A DNA stretch of 64,000 bases from Blautia hominis (GTDB lineage Bacteria; Bacillota; Clostridia; Lachnospirales; Lachnospiraceae): the NCBI GenBank assembly GCA_002270465.1, contig NQOF01000006.1:186001-250000 (forward strand). The letters are read 5' to 3'. The number at the start of each line of letters is the position of its first letter. The first letter of the stretch is position 1. Below, piece by piece: positions 9,839 through 18,387 of the stretch. The notes beneath the pieces were generated by a model. It was given only the letters and a program-made list of their open reading frames with translations. It was not told the origin of the DNA and did not search any database. The position numbers were made by a program, and so were the translations under genes.

Positions 9839-11641
9839 ATGAACATATTAAATATAGAACATATCAGTAAAATATACGGGGATAAGATCATCTTTGAGGA
9901 TGCGTCCTTTGGCATTCACGAAGGGGATAAAATCGGGATAATCGGCATCAACGGCACAGGAAAGACAACCTTGCTCCGAATGGCTGCCGGGATTGAGGAA
10001 CCGGATTCAGGGCAGATCGTCAGGCAGAATGGACTGCGCATTGCGTATCTGCCTCAGAATCCGGAATTTCCCCGGGATGCAACCGTGTCCTCCTATGCCC
10101 TTGGAAAATCAGCGGAGACGGACTGGATGGTGGAGAGCAACCTGACTAAGCTTGGAATCGTGCAGTATGACATACCGCTGGCACAGTTGTCGGGAGGGCA
10201 GAGAAGGAAGGTAGCTATGGCAAAGGTGCTGGCTTCCGAGTTTGACGTCCTGCTGCTGGATGAGCCAACCAACCATCTGGACGAGGAGATGATCGCCTGG
10301 CTGGAAGCTTATCTGAGGGAATACAGAGGCGTGATTCTCATGGTCACCCATGACCGTTACTTTCTGGACAAGGTATCCAACCGGATCCTGGAGATCAGCC
10401 GGGGAAACATGTACAGCTATGATGCCAATTATTCCAAATTCCTGGAACTGAAAGCGGAGCGGGAGGAGATGGAACTGGCCTCTGAGCGCAAACGGCAGAG
10501 TGTCCTGCGCATGGAGCTGGAGTGGGCCAAGCGGGGCTGCCGCGCCAGAAGCACCAAGCAGAGAGCCAGACTGGAACGCCTGGAAGCCTTGAAAAACGGA
10601 AAGACCCCGGTGCAGGATCAGACTGTGGAGATGGATTCTGTGGAGACAAGGATGGGCAAAAAGACCATTGAGCTACACCACGTGGGAAAAAGCTATGGCG
10701 GGACAAAGCTTGTGGATGATTTTGACTATATTGTGCTGAGAAACCAGAGGCTGGGCATTATCGGTCCAAACGGCTGCGGAAAGTCCACCCTGATCAAGAT
10801 GATAGCAGGTCTGATCCAGCCGAATTCCGGGGAGATTGAAATCGGGGAGACCATTAAGATTGGGTATCTGGCACAGGAGGAACCGGATTTGGATACAGAC
10901 CGGCGGGTCATTGACTATATTAGGGATATCGCTGAGTATGTGCAGACAAGAGACGGAAAGATCAGTGCCTCACAGATGCTTGAGAGATTTTTATTCACAC
11001 CGGATGTGCAGTATACCCCTGTGTGCAAACTCTCCGGCGGGGAGAAGCGGAGGCTGTACCTGCTCTCCGTGCTCATCAGCGGGGCCAATGTCTATATCCT
11101 GGATGAGCCATCCAACAACTTGGATATTCCTACACTTACCATTTTAGAGGATTACCTGAATTCTTTTTCCGGGATCGTGATCACTGTGTCCCATGACCGG
11201 TATTTTCTGGACAATGTGGTGGACAGGATATTTGAATTTGACGGAAATGGACATCTGCAGCAGTACGAGGGCGGCTACACGGATTATCTGGAGGCAAAGG
11301 AGAGAAGACTTTCAGACACGGACAGCAGCATTTCCCTGAAAAAGGAAGTCCCGGAGAAAAAGGAGGCAGCCAAAGACTGGAAGCAGAACCGCCCGGCAAA
11401 GCTGAAATTTACATTCAAAGAACAGAGAGAATACGATACCATAGATGATGACATCGCGGCTCTGGAAGAAAAGATAGAAAAGCTGGACGATGATATGATG
11501 GCAAATGCCACAAACTCTTTAAAATTGTCCGAACTGACAGCCGAGAAGGAAAAAGCAGAGGCAGAACTGGAAGAAAAGATGGAACGCTGGGTATATTTAA
11601 ACGACCTGGCTGAAAAAATCCAAGAACAGAAAAATGCCTGA
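9839..11641 (+). CDS. ABC-F ATPase (Uup-like)
   Basis: 600 aa from ATG 9839 (RBS AGAGGAG). Two tandem ATPase domains without membrane helices: Walker A GINGTGKTT and GPNGCGKST, signatures LSGGQRRK and LSGGEKRR, Walker B LLLDEPTNHLD and YILDEPSNNLD. An arm/linker lies between them. A C-terminal helical coiled coil (about residues 525-598, rich in Glu/Lys) is typical of Uup. ABC-F proteins act on the ribosome, in some cases relieving stalls or protecting against antibiotics; the Uup-type tail favours a housekeeping rather than resistance role. Confidence 0.85.
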   Translation: MNILNIEHISKIYGDKIIFEDASFGIHEGDKIGIIGINGTGKTTLLRMAAGIEEPDSGQIVRQNGLRIAYLPQNPEFPRDATVSSYALGKSAETDWMVESNLTKLGIVQYDIPLAQLSGGQRRKVAMAKVLASEFDVLLLDEPTNHLDEEMIAWLEAYLREYRGVILMVTHDRYFLDKVSNRILEISRGNMYSYDANYSKFLELKAEREEMELASERKRQSVLRMELEWAKRGCRARSTKQRARLERLEALKNGKTPVQDQTVEMDSVETRMGKKTIELHHVGKSYGGTKLVDDFDYIVLRNQRLGIIGPNGCGKSTLIKMIAGLIQPNSGEIEIGETIKIGYLAQEEPDLDTDRRVIDYIRDIAEYVQTRDGKISASQMLERFLFTPDVQYTPVCKLSGGEKRRLYLLSVLISGANVYILDEPSNNLDIPTLTILEDYLNSFSGIVITVSHDRYFLDNVVDRIFEFDGNGHLQQYEGGYTDYLEAKERRLSDTDSSISLKKEVPEKKEAAKDWKQNRPAKLKFTFKEQREYDTIDDDIAALEEKIEKLDDDMMANATNSLKLSELTAEKEKAEAELEEKMERWVYLNDLAEKIQEQKNA

Positions 11642-11704
11642 ATCAAATCACGTATATGGTTTATAAATGCCGCACATCCTAAATGTGTCCAAAAGCAGAA
11701 GCAG

Positions 11705-11742
11705 ACATGGGGAACCGCCAGTGTATCACCGGCACCCCATGT
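11705..11742. other. Intergenic inverted repeat
   Basis: ACATGGGG and CCCCATGT are perfect 8-bp arms with an inner CCG/CGG pairing, in the gap between the ABC-F gene and the next gene. There is no T-tract, so it is not an obvious terminator. Confidence 0.4.
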
Positions 11743-11773
11743 TCGGATAAACTTAGACACAGAGGTGAAGAAC

Positions 11774-12679
11774 ATGAAAAAGACATGTATTCAGAAGGGA
11801 TGTGGGGCATTTTCCTTTCCTTATTTTGAAGGATGGTATCTGAAACACCAGAATCAGGAGAATACCATTGCATTTATCCCTGCCGTACATGGGGATAAAA
11901 ACGGAAAGTGGACCGTATCTCTTCAGGTCGTCACAGAGGATGGCGCCTGGTATTTCACGTATCCCAAAGAGGCGTGCCGCATCAGCAGGAATCCTTTTGG
12001 CGTCAGAGTGGGAAAAAATATTTTTACGGAGAAGGGTATCAAGGTGGATATAAAGAGCAGGGACCTGACTGTAAAAGGCTGTATGGCATACGCACCTTTT
12101 GACAGGCTGTCATATGATATTATGGGATTTTTTAAATATATCCCCTTTCTGCAGTGCAGTCACGGCGTGCTGAGTATGCACCACAGTCTCAGGGGCAGCT
12201 TCCTAGTGAACGGCAGAGAAATACCCATGACAGGCGGACGGGGGTATATAGAGACAGACAAAGGGCGCTCCTTTCCAAGGACATATCTCTGGACTCAGTG
12301 CGGGTTTGGCAGGAGTAGCAGTGTGATGCTCTCCGTTGCAGATATTCCCTTTTTAGGCGCTCATTTTCAGGGTTGTATCTGCGCGGTGCACTGTGGAGGA
12401 AGAGAGTACAGGATGGCTACCTATCTGGGAGTCCGTATAGAGGAATATGGGGACGGAAAAGTGACAATCCGGCAGGGAAAGATGTGCCTGAAGGTGCACA
12501 GGCTGGAAGAAGCATCCCATGAACTGAAGGCACCCCAGTGCGGTGAGATGACCCGCATGATCAGAGAAAGCCCGTCCTGCCGTGTCAGATATGAGTTTTG
12601 GTCAGGAGGCGGGCTGGTATTTGACGTGATAGCAGAACAGGCTTCTTTTGAACAGGTGAATGAGAATGACTGCCTTTAG
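11774..12679 (+). CDS. Tocopherol cyclase-like family protein
   Basis: 301 aa from ATG 11774 with AGAGGTG upstream; the GTG at 11765 is less likely. The N-terminal FPYFEGWYLKHQ and later GGRGYIETDKG and PRTYLWTQC patterns match the tocopherol-cyclase-like family (PF14249) that is common in Clostridia with no tocopherol synthesis. The fold is predicted to be a lipocalin-like beta structure. Function in these bacteria is unknown. It is convergent with the HxlR regulator gene, with only 8 bp between the stops. Confidence 0.75.
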   Translation: MKKTCIQKGCGAFSFPYFEGWYLKHQNQENTIAFIPAVHGDKNGKWTVSLQVVTEDGAWYFTYPKEACRISRNPFGVRVGKNIFTEKGIKVDIKSRDLTVKGCMAYAPFDRLSYDIMGFFKYIPFLQCSHGVLSMHHSLRGSFLVNGREIPMTGGRGYIETDKGRSFPRTYLWTQCGFGRSSSVMLSVADIPFLGAHFQGCICAVHCGGREYRMATYLGVRIEEYGDGKVTIRQGKMCLKVHRLEEASHELKAPQCGEMTRMIRESPSCRVRYEFWSGGGLVFDVIAEQASFEQVNENDCL

Positions 12680-12687
12680 GGAGCCGC

Positions 12688-13071
12688 CTATTTTGTATCC
12701 CTGCATTCCCCGCAGTATGGGGATTGCGTCTGTATTCTGTCCATATGCATTTTCCCCCATTCGGACAGGCTGTCAAGCGGCTCTAAAATACTGCGTCCCT
12801 CTTTTGTGAGGGAATATTCCACCCGGGGCGGGATCTCATTATACTGCTCCCGGTGGACAATGCCGTTTTCCTCCAGCTCTTTTAAGGACTGGGACAGCAT
12901 CATGTTGGTAATGCCGCAGAGCTTTCGTTTCAGGCTGTTATAACGCACAGATTCTTCACGTGCCAGAATACAGATAATAGGAAGCTTCCATTTTCCGCCC
13001 ACCAGATTCAACGCATATTTCAGCGGACAGACAGCTTCCGTTTCCTCTTTTTCCATTGATGCTGCATACAT
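12688..13071 (-). CDS. HxlR-family transcriptional regulator
   Basis: 127 aa from ATG 13071, preceded by AAGGAAAGG; ATG 13116 is in frame but has no good RBS. The winged-helix signature CPLKYALNLVGGKWKLPIICIL...RYNSLKRKLCGITNMMLSQSLKELEENGIV is diagnostic for HxlR (PF01638). The N-terminal Cys of ECPL-type motifs (here AVCPL) can be redox-active in YodB/HypR relatives, so thiol or quinone sensing is possible. An inverted repeat directly upstream is probably its operator. Confidence 0.88.
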   Translation of the reverse strand: MYAASMEKEETEAVCPLKYALNLVGGKWKLPIICILAREESVRYNSLKRKLCGITNMMLSQSLKELEENGIVHREQYNEIPPRVEYSLTKEGRSILEPLDSLSEWGKMHMDRIQTQSPYCGECRDTK

Positions 13072-13100
13072 AACCGGTTTCCTTTCCTTAATGAGATAGT

Positions 13101-13126
13101 AGGTATGAAAAAACATACCTGGTATG
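13101..13126. promoter_or_regulatory. Probable HxlR operator
   Basis: Perfect inverted repeat AGGTATG (13101-13107), A6 spacer, CATACCT (13114-13120), followed by a third half-site GGTATG (13121-13126). It lies 30-55 bp upstream of the hxlR-type start and between this gene and lon. Confidence 0.55.
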
Positions 13127-13223
13127 AAAATACTGCGTACTTGTAAAATGTTTATTTAATGATAGAATTATATCACAATACTTGGCGGATTCCAACGGAT
13201 TCGCTATATATTTTAACTTGATA

Positions 13224-13250
13224 CTAGCACTCGATTTGAATGAGTGCTGA
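13224..13250. promoter_or_regulatory. CIRCE operator (HrcA site) upstream of lon
   Basis: CTAGCACTC (13224-13232), a 9-nt spacer, then GAGTGCTGA (13242-13250). The consensus is TTAGCACTC-N9-GAGTGCTAA, so each arm matches 8 of 9 with exact spacing. It is 21 bp before the lon start, suggesting HrcA heat-shock repression. Confidence 0.9.
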
Positions 13251-13271
13251 TAATACGAGGAGGATGCACCT

Positions 13272-15548
13272 ATGATTACAATACCGATTTACGATATGAT
13301 GATACTGCCCGGCGTTACCTTCTTTTTCAAAAAGGACATTTTCACAGACCGGGAGATCACTGCGGAGCATGTGGGTGAGGATGTGTTGTTCCTGATGATG
13401 AAGCAGGATAAGAAGCGGGAAGATATGACGCCGGAGGACATCTGCCCTATCGGGGTTTCCGGCAAGATCGAGAGTATAGACGAGGAGGGCAATATTCGTG
13501 TCCATACAAAAGAGCGTGTCTTGATCACGGATGTGGAAGTGACCATGCAGTCCATCTCCGCTTCTGCAGCGATCTGTGGCGAGGTGGAGGATATCTCGGA
13601 CGAGGAGATGCAGAAGCGTTTTGAAGCGCTCAAAAGAGATCTGCTGAAATTTGTACAGATGTTTCAGTGGGGTGTGTGGGCGAGAAGCTTTATCCTGCAC
13701 TGGAAAAATATGAACGAGATCCTCTGTGCCCTTTCAGGCTATCTGAATCTCTCCTGGCCGGAAAAATATGCCGTTTTGGAGGCGGAGACCAGGGGACAGC
13801 GCTGTGAACGGATTGAAAAGGCAATCTATGAATTTATTGAATTGTTCAAGGTCAGTGAGGAAGCTCAGAGTGCCCAGAAGGAGACCCATGAACAGGCATA
13901 CAGGGAGTCAGCCATTAAAAAACAGATTGATTTTCTGCAGAACCAGCTGGATGAGATGCATCCGGAGAATATTTCCGATGTCCGCAGATTTGAAACTAAA
14001 ATAAAAGAAGCGGGCATGAATGAGGAGGCAGAAAAGGAGGCCGGAAAGGTTCTGAACCGGATGAAACAGGAGGGCAAGGACAGCCATGAGTATGGCCTGC
14101 TCTATGATTATCTGGATTTTGTGACAAGTCTTTCCTGGAAAACAGAGGAGTTACCGGAGATAGATCTGGAGGAAGCGGAGAAGATCCTGGATGAGGAGCA
14201 CTATGGCTTGAAAAAGGTAAAAGACAGGATCATCCAGCAGATAGCAGTCATGGCTCTGAATAAAAAACAGTCCGGTTCCATTCTGCTGTTTGTGGGAGCA
14301 CCCGGAACAGGCAAGACCAGTATCGGGCAGAGCATAGCCAAAGCCCTGCACAGGGAATATGTGAGGATCAGCCTGGGCGGCATCCGTGACGAGGCTGAGA
14401 TCCGAGGCCACAGGAGGACGTATGTAGGTGCCATGCCGGGCAGGATCATGGAGGGTATGAAACGAAGCGGTGTCCAGAACCCTGTCATGGTGCTGGATGA
14501 GGTGGATAAGCTCACAAAGGATTATGGCGGAGACCCTGCAAGTGCCCTTTTGGAGGTACTGGATCCGGAACAGAACAACAGCTTTACAGATCACTATATG
14601 AATGTGCCCTATGACCTCTCCAATGTATTTTTTGTCTGTACGGCCAACAGCACGGATACCATACCGGAACCACTTTTGAATCGTATGGAAGTGATTCAGT
14701 TTCCGGGTTATACACCCATAGAAAAGTCCCATATCGCCAGAAAACATCTGCTTCCCAAGGCAATGAAGAGCATGGGGATCAAGGCTCAGAATCTGAAAGT
14801 GACAGATGAAGCGATCGGGAAGATCATCAGCGATTATACGGCTGAAGCGGGAGTCCGCGGTCTGAAAAAACAGATGGATATCTTATGCCGTTTTGCGGCA
14901 GTGAAACTGGTAAAAGGAGAGCAGAAGAGTATCACGGTCAGTGAAAAGCGTGTCCCTGAGTTTTTAGGAAGAAACGCCTTGCATCACGAGGGCATACTCA
15001 AGGAGGCTGCACCGGGTGTGGTGACAGGATTAGCCTGGACCAGAGCCGGAGGAGAGATCCTGTTTGTGGAGACCACGCTCACGAGGGGCAGCGGTAAAGT
15101 GCGGATCACCGGACAGTTGGGGGATGTGATGAAAGAATCCGCTGAGATTGCCCTGACGCTGGTAAAAGCCATGTACCCGGAAGAGGCCAAGCAGCTTGAT
15201 GAAAAAGACCTTCATATCCATGTTCCGTCCGGAGCAGTTCCAAAGGACGGTCCCTCTGCGGGCATTACCCTGGTCACAGCGCTGTCCTCCCTTGTAACGG
15301 GAAAAGCAGTTGCTCCTGAATATGCCATGACAGGGGAAGTTTCCCTTCGGGGCGGCGTCATGCCCATTGGAGGTCTTCCGGAAAAACTCATGGCAGCGCA
15401 GAGAGCCGGCGTGAAAAAAGTATTCATCCCTTATGAAAACGTGGAGGATCTGGAGGAAGTGGCAGAGGAGGTAAAGGAAAAACTGGAGATCATCCCGGTA
15501 AAGAAAGCCACAGAGGTTCTGGAACGGGTTTTCCATGAGGAAAAATAA
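13272..15548 (+). CDS. lon: ATP-dependent Lon protease
   Basis: 758 aa, ATG 13272 with AGGAGG at 13258-13263. The N-terminal substrate domain starts IPIYDMMILPG. The AAA+ domain has Walker A GAPGTGKT and Walker B VMVLDEVDK. The C-terminal serine protease domain carries the Ser-Lys dyad: Ser662 in KDGPSAGI and Lys705 in GLPEKLMAA. Lon degrades misfolded and regulatory proteins in the cytosol. The length is typical of LonA. The CIRCE element makes it a class I heat-shock gene here, which is less usual for lon than for groESL or dnaK. A strong terminator follows. Confidence 0.96.
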   Translation: MITIPIYDMMILPGVTFFFKKDIFTDREITAEHVGEDVLFLMMKQDKKREDMTPEDICPIGVSGKIESIDEEGNIRVHTKERVLITDVEVTMQSISASAAICGEVEDISDEEMQKRFEALKRDLLKFVQMFQWGVWARSFILHWKNMNEILCALSGYLNLSWPEKYAVLEAETRGQRCERIEKAIYEFIELFKVSEEAQSAQKETHEQAYRESAIKKQIDFLQNQLDEMHPENISDVRRFETKIKEAGMNEEAEKEAGKVLNRMKQEGKDSHEYGLLYDYLDFVTSLSWKTEELPEIDLEEAEKILDEEHYGLKKVKDRIIQQIAVMALNKKQSGSILLFVGAPGTGKTSIGQSIAKALHREYVRISLGGIRDEAEIRGHRRTYVGAMPGRIMEGMKRSGVQNPVMVLDEVDKLTKDYGGDPASALLEVLDPEQNNSFTDHYMNVPYDLSNVFFVCTANSTDTIPEPLLNRMEVIQFPGYTPIEKSHIARKHLLPKAMKSMGIKAQNLKVTDEAIGKIISDYTAEAGVRGLKKQMDILCRFAAVKLVKGEQKSITVSEKRVPEFLGRNALHHEGILKEAAPGVVTGLAWTRAGGEILFVETTLTRGSGKVRITGQLGDVMKESAEIALTLVKAMYPEEAKQLDEKDLHIHVPSGAVPKDGPSAGITLVTALSSLVTGKAVAPEYAMTGEVSLRGGVMPIGGLPEKLMAAQRAGVKKVFIPYENVEDLEEVAEEVKEKLEIIPVKKATEVLERVFHEEK

Positions 15549-15555
15549 AGATAGA

Positions 15556-15602
15556 AAAAAGTTACGGTCAGATACGAATCCGGTATCTGGCCGTAACTTT
15601 TT
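15556..15602. terminator. Bidirectional terminator between lon and P-type ATPase
   Basis: About 20-bp stem (15556-15575 with 15583-15602) starting AAAAAGTTACGG and ending CCGTAACTTTTT, with a 7-nt loop. A/T tracts on both flanks allow termination of both convergent genes. Confidence 0.93.
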
Positions 15603-15604
15603 CT

Positions 15605-15635
15605 GCCTGTAACTGTGAGGGTACTGAACAGTTAC
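15605..15635 (-). repeat. Family A repeat fragment (one end only)
   Basis: Carries GCCTGTAACTGTGAGG and the terminal TACTGAACAGTTAC, identical to one end of the copy at 35557-35690, directly after the lon terminator. The rest of the element is absent. Confidence 0.8.
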
Positions 15636-15642
15636 TTGGGTT

Positions 15643-18105
15643 TTATAATAATTCGTCCGCACTATGCTGTTTCAGGCGCAGATACAAGATGCGGCATTTT
15701 TCAATCGCCAGTGTAAGATATCTGAGCACAGGCTCTGTGGCAATGGCGAAAACCACAAAGAGCATGATGCATTTCGTGGACATGCCGGTCAATGCAAACA
15801 GATTGTTCAAGAACAAGCTGCAGAATATAAGTCCGGCAATGGTTCCAAGTAAGATCCCCACACGGATCTTGTTCATAGGTGCACTGATCTTGTAGAGGAT
15901 CATAAACCCTACGATCGCCAGCAGCATAGTAGCAGCGGTTGAGATATCCGTGGAATTTACCCCGAAAGTCCTTCCAAATACCACCAGTGCGCCCACGGCG
16001 AGAACATCTGTCAGCGCCGCAGGCATGGCTTTCAGACAAACATTGGTGAGAAAATGCCCTTTGATAATATTTTTGTTTGGCTCAAGTGCCAGGAAAAATG
16101 CAGGGATGCCAATAGTAAACATACTGATCAGGGATACCTGTGAGGGTTCCAGCGGATACGTCAGCATAAACACAACAGAGAACAGGGAGAGCAGGAAGGA
16201 AAAAATATTCTTGACCAGGAATAAGCTGGCGGAACGCTGGATATTGTTTACCACCCGTCTTCCTTCCAATACTACCTGAGGCATACAGGAAAAGTCAGAT
16301 TCCAGCAGTACGAGCTGGGAGGCCTGAGCCGCGGCATCACTGCCGGATGCCATGGCAATGCTGCAGTCCGCATCTTTCAGTGCCAGCACGTCGTTGACAC
16401 CGTCTCCTGTCATGGCAACGGTTTTCCCCGCAGCTTTTAATATCTGTACAAACTGCCGTTTCTGGTTTGGTGTGACACGTCCAAAGACAGCGTTGTTTAG
16501 AACCGCTTCCTGTATTTCTGCGTCAGTCTCCAGTTCTGAGGCATCCACGTAATTCTCTGCTCCGGCTATGCCGGCCTGTTTGGCAACCTCAGAAACGGTG
16601 GCAGGATTGTCCCCGGATATCACCTTCACCTCCACACCCTGTTCGGCGAAGTAAGTAAAAGTTTCTTTTGCCTGCTTGCGGATAGGGTTTGCGAGGAGAA
16701 TATAGCATAAAGGTATAATGGGGGCGGCAAGTGCCTTGCCGTCAATCTCCTCATCATAAGTTCCGAATACCAGGACACGTGAGCCTTTGGACGCATATTC
16801 TAAAATTTCCTCTTTGTAGTCATCATAATCTTCCTTCAGGACGAATTCCGGAGCGCCCAGTACATAGGCAGTATCTTTAAAGGTGACGCTGCTGTATTTG
16901 GTTGCAGAGGAGAATCCTGTTTTACTGACCGGCTTCTTTTTCGTGGCAGTTTTAAAATGCTTTTTGATAGCTGCCATGGTGATGTTATCGCTGCTCATGG
17001 CTGCCGCAAAATCACTGATCATCACAGACAGAGGCTCCATCTCATCGGGATCATATTCTTCTGTCTCTATGACCTCCCGGACTTCCATGGAATTTTCTGT
17101 GATGGTTCCGGTCTTATCTACACAGAGTACATCTACTCTTGCCAGGGTTTCAATACATTTCATATCGTGCAGCAGGACTTTTTTCTGTGCCAGCCGGATA
17201 GAGCTGACTGCCAGGGCAACACTTGCAAGAAGGTATAAACCCTCAGGGATCATACCGATGACGGCAGCCACCATGGAGGTCACACTGGAGCGGAAAGCCT
17301 CATGCTGAAAGAAAAATGCCTGTATAAAAAGTACAAGGCCGATAGGGATAATGGCAATACCCACGAATTTTACCAGTTTGTCCAGGGAACGTATCATCTC
17401 GGACTGCTCCCCGCTCTGCATTTCCTTGGCCTCCAGCGTCAGACGGGAAATGTAGGAGTCCTCCCCGACTTTATCAAGCTTTGCGTGACACTGCCCCGAC
17501 ACAATGAAGCTGCCGGACATAAGCTGGTCGCCTTTTCTCTTGGTGATCTCATCCGCTTCTCCGGTGAGCAGGGATTCGTTGACCTGTACTTCCCCGGCGC
17601 TTACCAAAGCGTCAGCACAGACCTGGTTGCCGGCTTTAAAGATGACCATATCATCCAGCACCAGCTCCTCTGCATTTACCACCGAGGTTTTGCCGTTTCG
17701 CACGACAGAGGCATTGGGGGCGTTGAGCATGGTCAGATTATCCAGAACCTGCTTGGCCCGTATCTCCTGTATGATACCGATCAATGTGTTGGCAATGATG
17801 ACCGGGAGAAAAGTCAGGTCTCTGAAAGAACCTACGATACACAGCAGGACTGCCAGCACTACGAAGATCAAGTTAAAGTATGTGAAGACATTGTCATGTA
17901 TGATCTCTTTCGTTGTCTTGGACGGCGGGTCCACAGCTTTGTTGGTCCAGCCGTGAAGCCTGTGTTCCTGTACCTGCTGACTTGTCAGCCCGGTTTTGTA
18001 ATCCGGATTATACCGGGTGGTTGGAATCCTGCGGTCTTTTTTCTCCTCCTGAACATCAGACAGCTGCGGTTTTGTTTGCTTTTTCAGTTTTATCTGTTTT
18101 TTCAC
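15643..18105 (-). CDS. CtpE-like P-type cation-transporting ATPase
   Basis: 820 aa from GTG 18105 with AGGAAGGAATGAGAG upstream. The E1-E2 ATPase architecture is complete: actuator TGEAD, phosphorylation site DKTGTIT (Asp330), hinge MTGDGVND, and about ten membrane helices. N-terminal NTLIGIIQEIRAKQVLDNL and MIPEGLYLLASVA resemble mycobacterial CtpE, which has been associated with calcium uptake. The cation is inferred from similarity only. It is convergent with lon and separated from it by a shared terminator and a repeat fragment. Confidence 0.85.
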   Translation of the reverse strand: MKKQIKLKKQTKPQLSDVQEEKKDRRIPTTRYNPDYKTGLTSQQVQEHRLHGWTNKAVDPPSKTTKEIIHDNVFTYFNLIFVVLAVLLCIVGSFRDLTFLPVIIANTLIGIIQEIRAKQVLDNLTMLNAPNASVVRNGKTSVVNAEELVLDDMVIFKAGNQVCADALVSAGEVQVNESLLTGEADEITKRKGDQLMSGSFIVSGQCHAKLDKVGEDSYISRLTLEAKEMQSGEQSEMIRSLDKLVKFVGIAIIPIGLVLFIQAFFFQHEAFRSSVTSMVAAVIGMIPEGLYLLASVALAVSSIRLAQKKVLLHDMKCIETLARVDVLCVDKTGTITENSMEVREVIETEEYDPDEMEPLSVMISDFAAAMSSDNITMAAIKKHFKTATKKKPVSKTGFSSATKYSSVTFKDTAYVLGAPEFVLKEDYDDYKEEILEYASKGSRVLVFGTYDEEIDGKALAAPIIPLCYILLANPIRKQAKETFTYFAEQGVEVKVISGDNPATVSEVAKQAGIAGAENYVDASELETDAEIQEAVLNNAVFGRVTPNQKRQFVQILKAAGKTVAMTGDGVNDVLALKDADCSIAMASGSDAAAQASQLVLLESDFSCMPQVVLEGRRVVNNIQRSASLFLVKNIFSFLLSLFSVVFMLTYPLEPSQVSLISMFTIGIPAFFLALEPNKNIIKGHFLTNVCLKAMPAALTDVLAVGALVVFGRTFGVNSTDISTAATMLLAIVGFMILYKISAPMNKIRVGILLGTIAGLIFCSLFLNNLFALTGMSTKCIMLFVVFAIATEPVLRYLTLAIEKCRILYLRLKQHSADELL

Positions 18106-18172
18106 CAGTATACTCTCATTCCTTCCTGACGAAGACCCTTTGTCTTTAGTATTTTCTAACTCTGATGCATAT

Positions 18173-18202
18173 ATTCTAACACAAAAGGGAGAAAATTACC
18201 AA
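18173..18202 (-). promoter_or_regulatory. Probable promoter of P-type ATPase gene
   Basis: On the minus strand, TTGGTA (18202-18197), an 18-nt spacer, and TAGAAT (18178-18173) with an extended TG. It is about 70 bp upstream of the GTG start and 30 bp from the inserted repeat at 18232. Confidence 0.4.
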
Positions 18203-18231
18203 TTTATGCAAACAATTTTAGGCAATATTTC

Positions 18232-18365
18232 GTAACTATTCAGTAGATCTGCGCATTCACTGCGCTGACCGTAAGAAAACATTCCGCAGCCAAGCAAAAA
18301 TCCCATCGCCAAAGGCGGTTCTGCATGGATTTTTGCCTGTAACTGTGAGGGTACTGAACAATTAC
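18232..18365 (-). mobile_element. Family A MITE, complete, perfect 8-bp target duplication
   Basis: 134 bp beginning GTAACTATTCAGTA and ending TACTGAACAATTAC (imperfect terminal inverted repeats), with internal palindromes. It is flanked on both sides by AATATTTC (18224-18231 and 18366-18373), a perfect 8-bp duplication. It has no coding capacity and lies 22 bp beyond the araC-type stop, between that gene and the P-type ATPase promoter. Confidence 0.92.
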
Positions 18366-18387
18366 AATATTTCTATAAATGTTATAT

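Noticed and set aside
18105-18122. Five-codon ATG frame overlapping the GTG start of the P-type ATPase
   Set aside because: Could be a coupling mini-ORF, but such short frames are frequent by chance.
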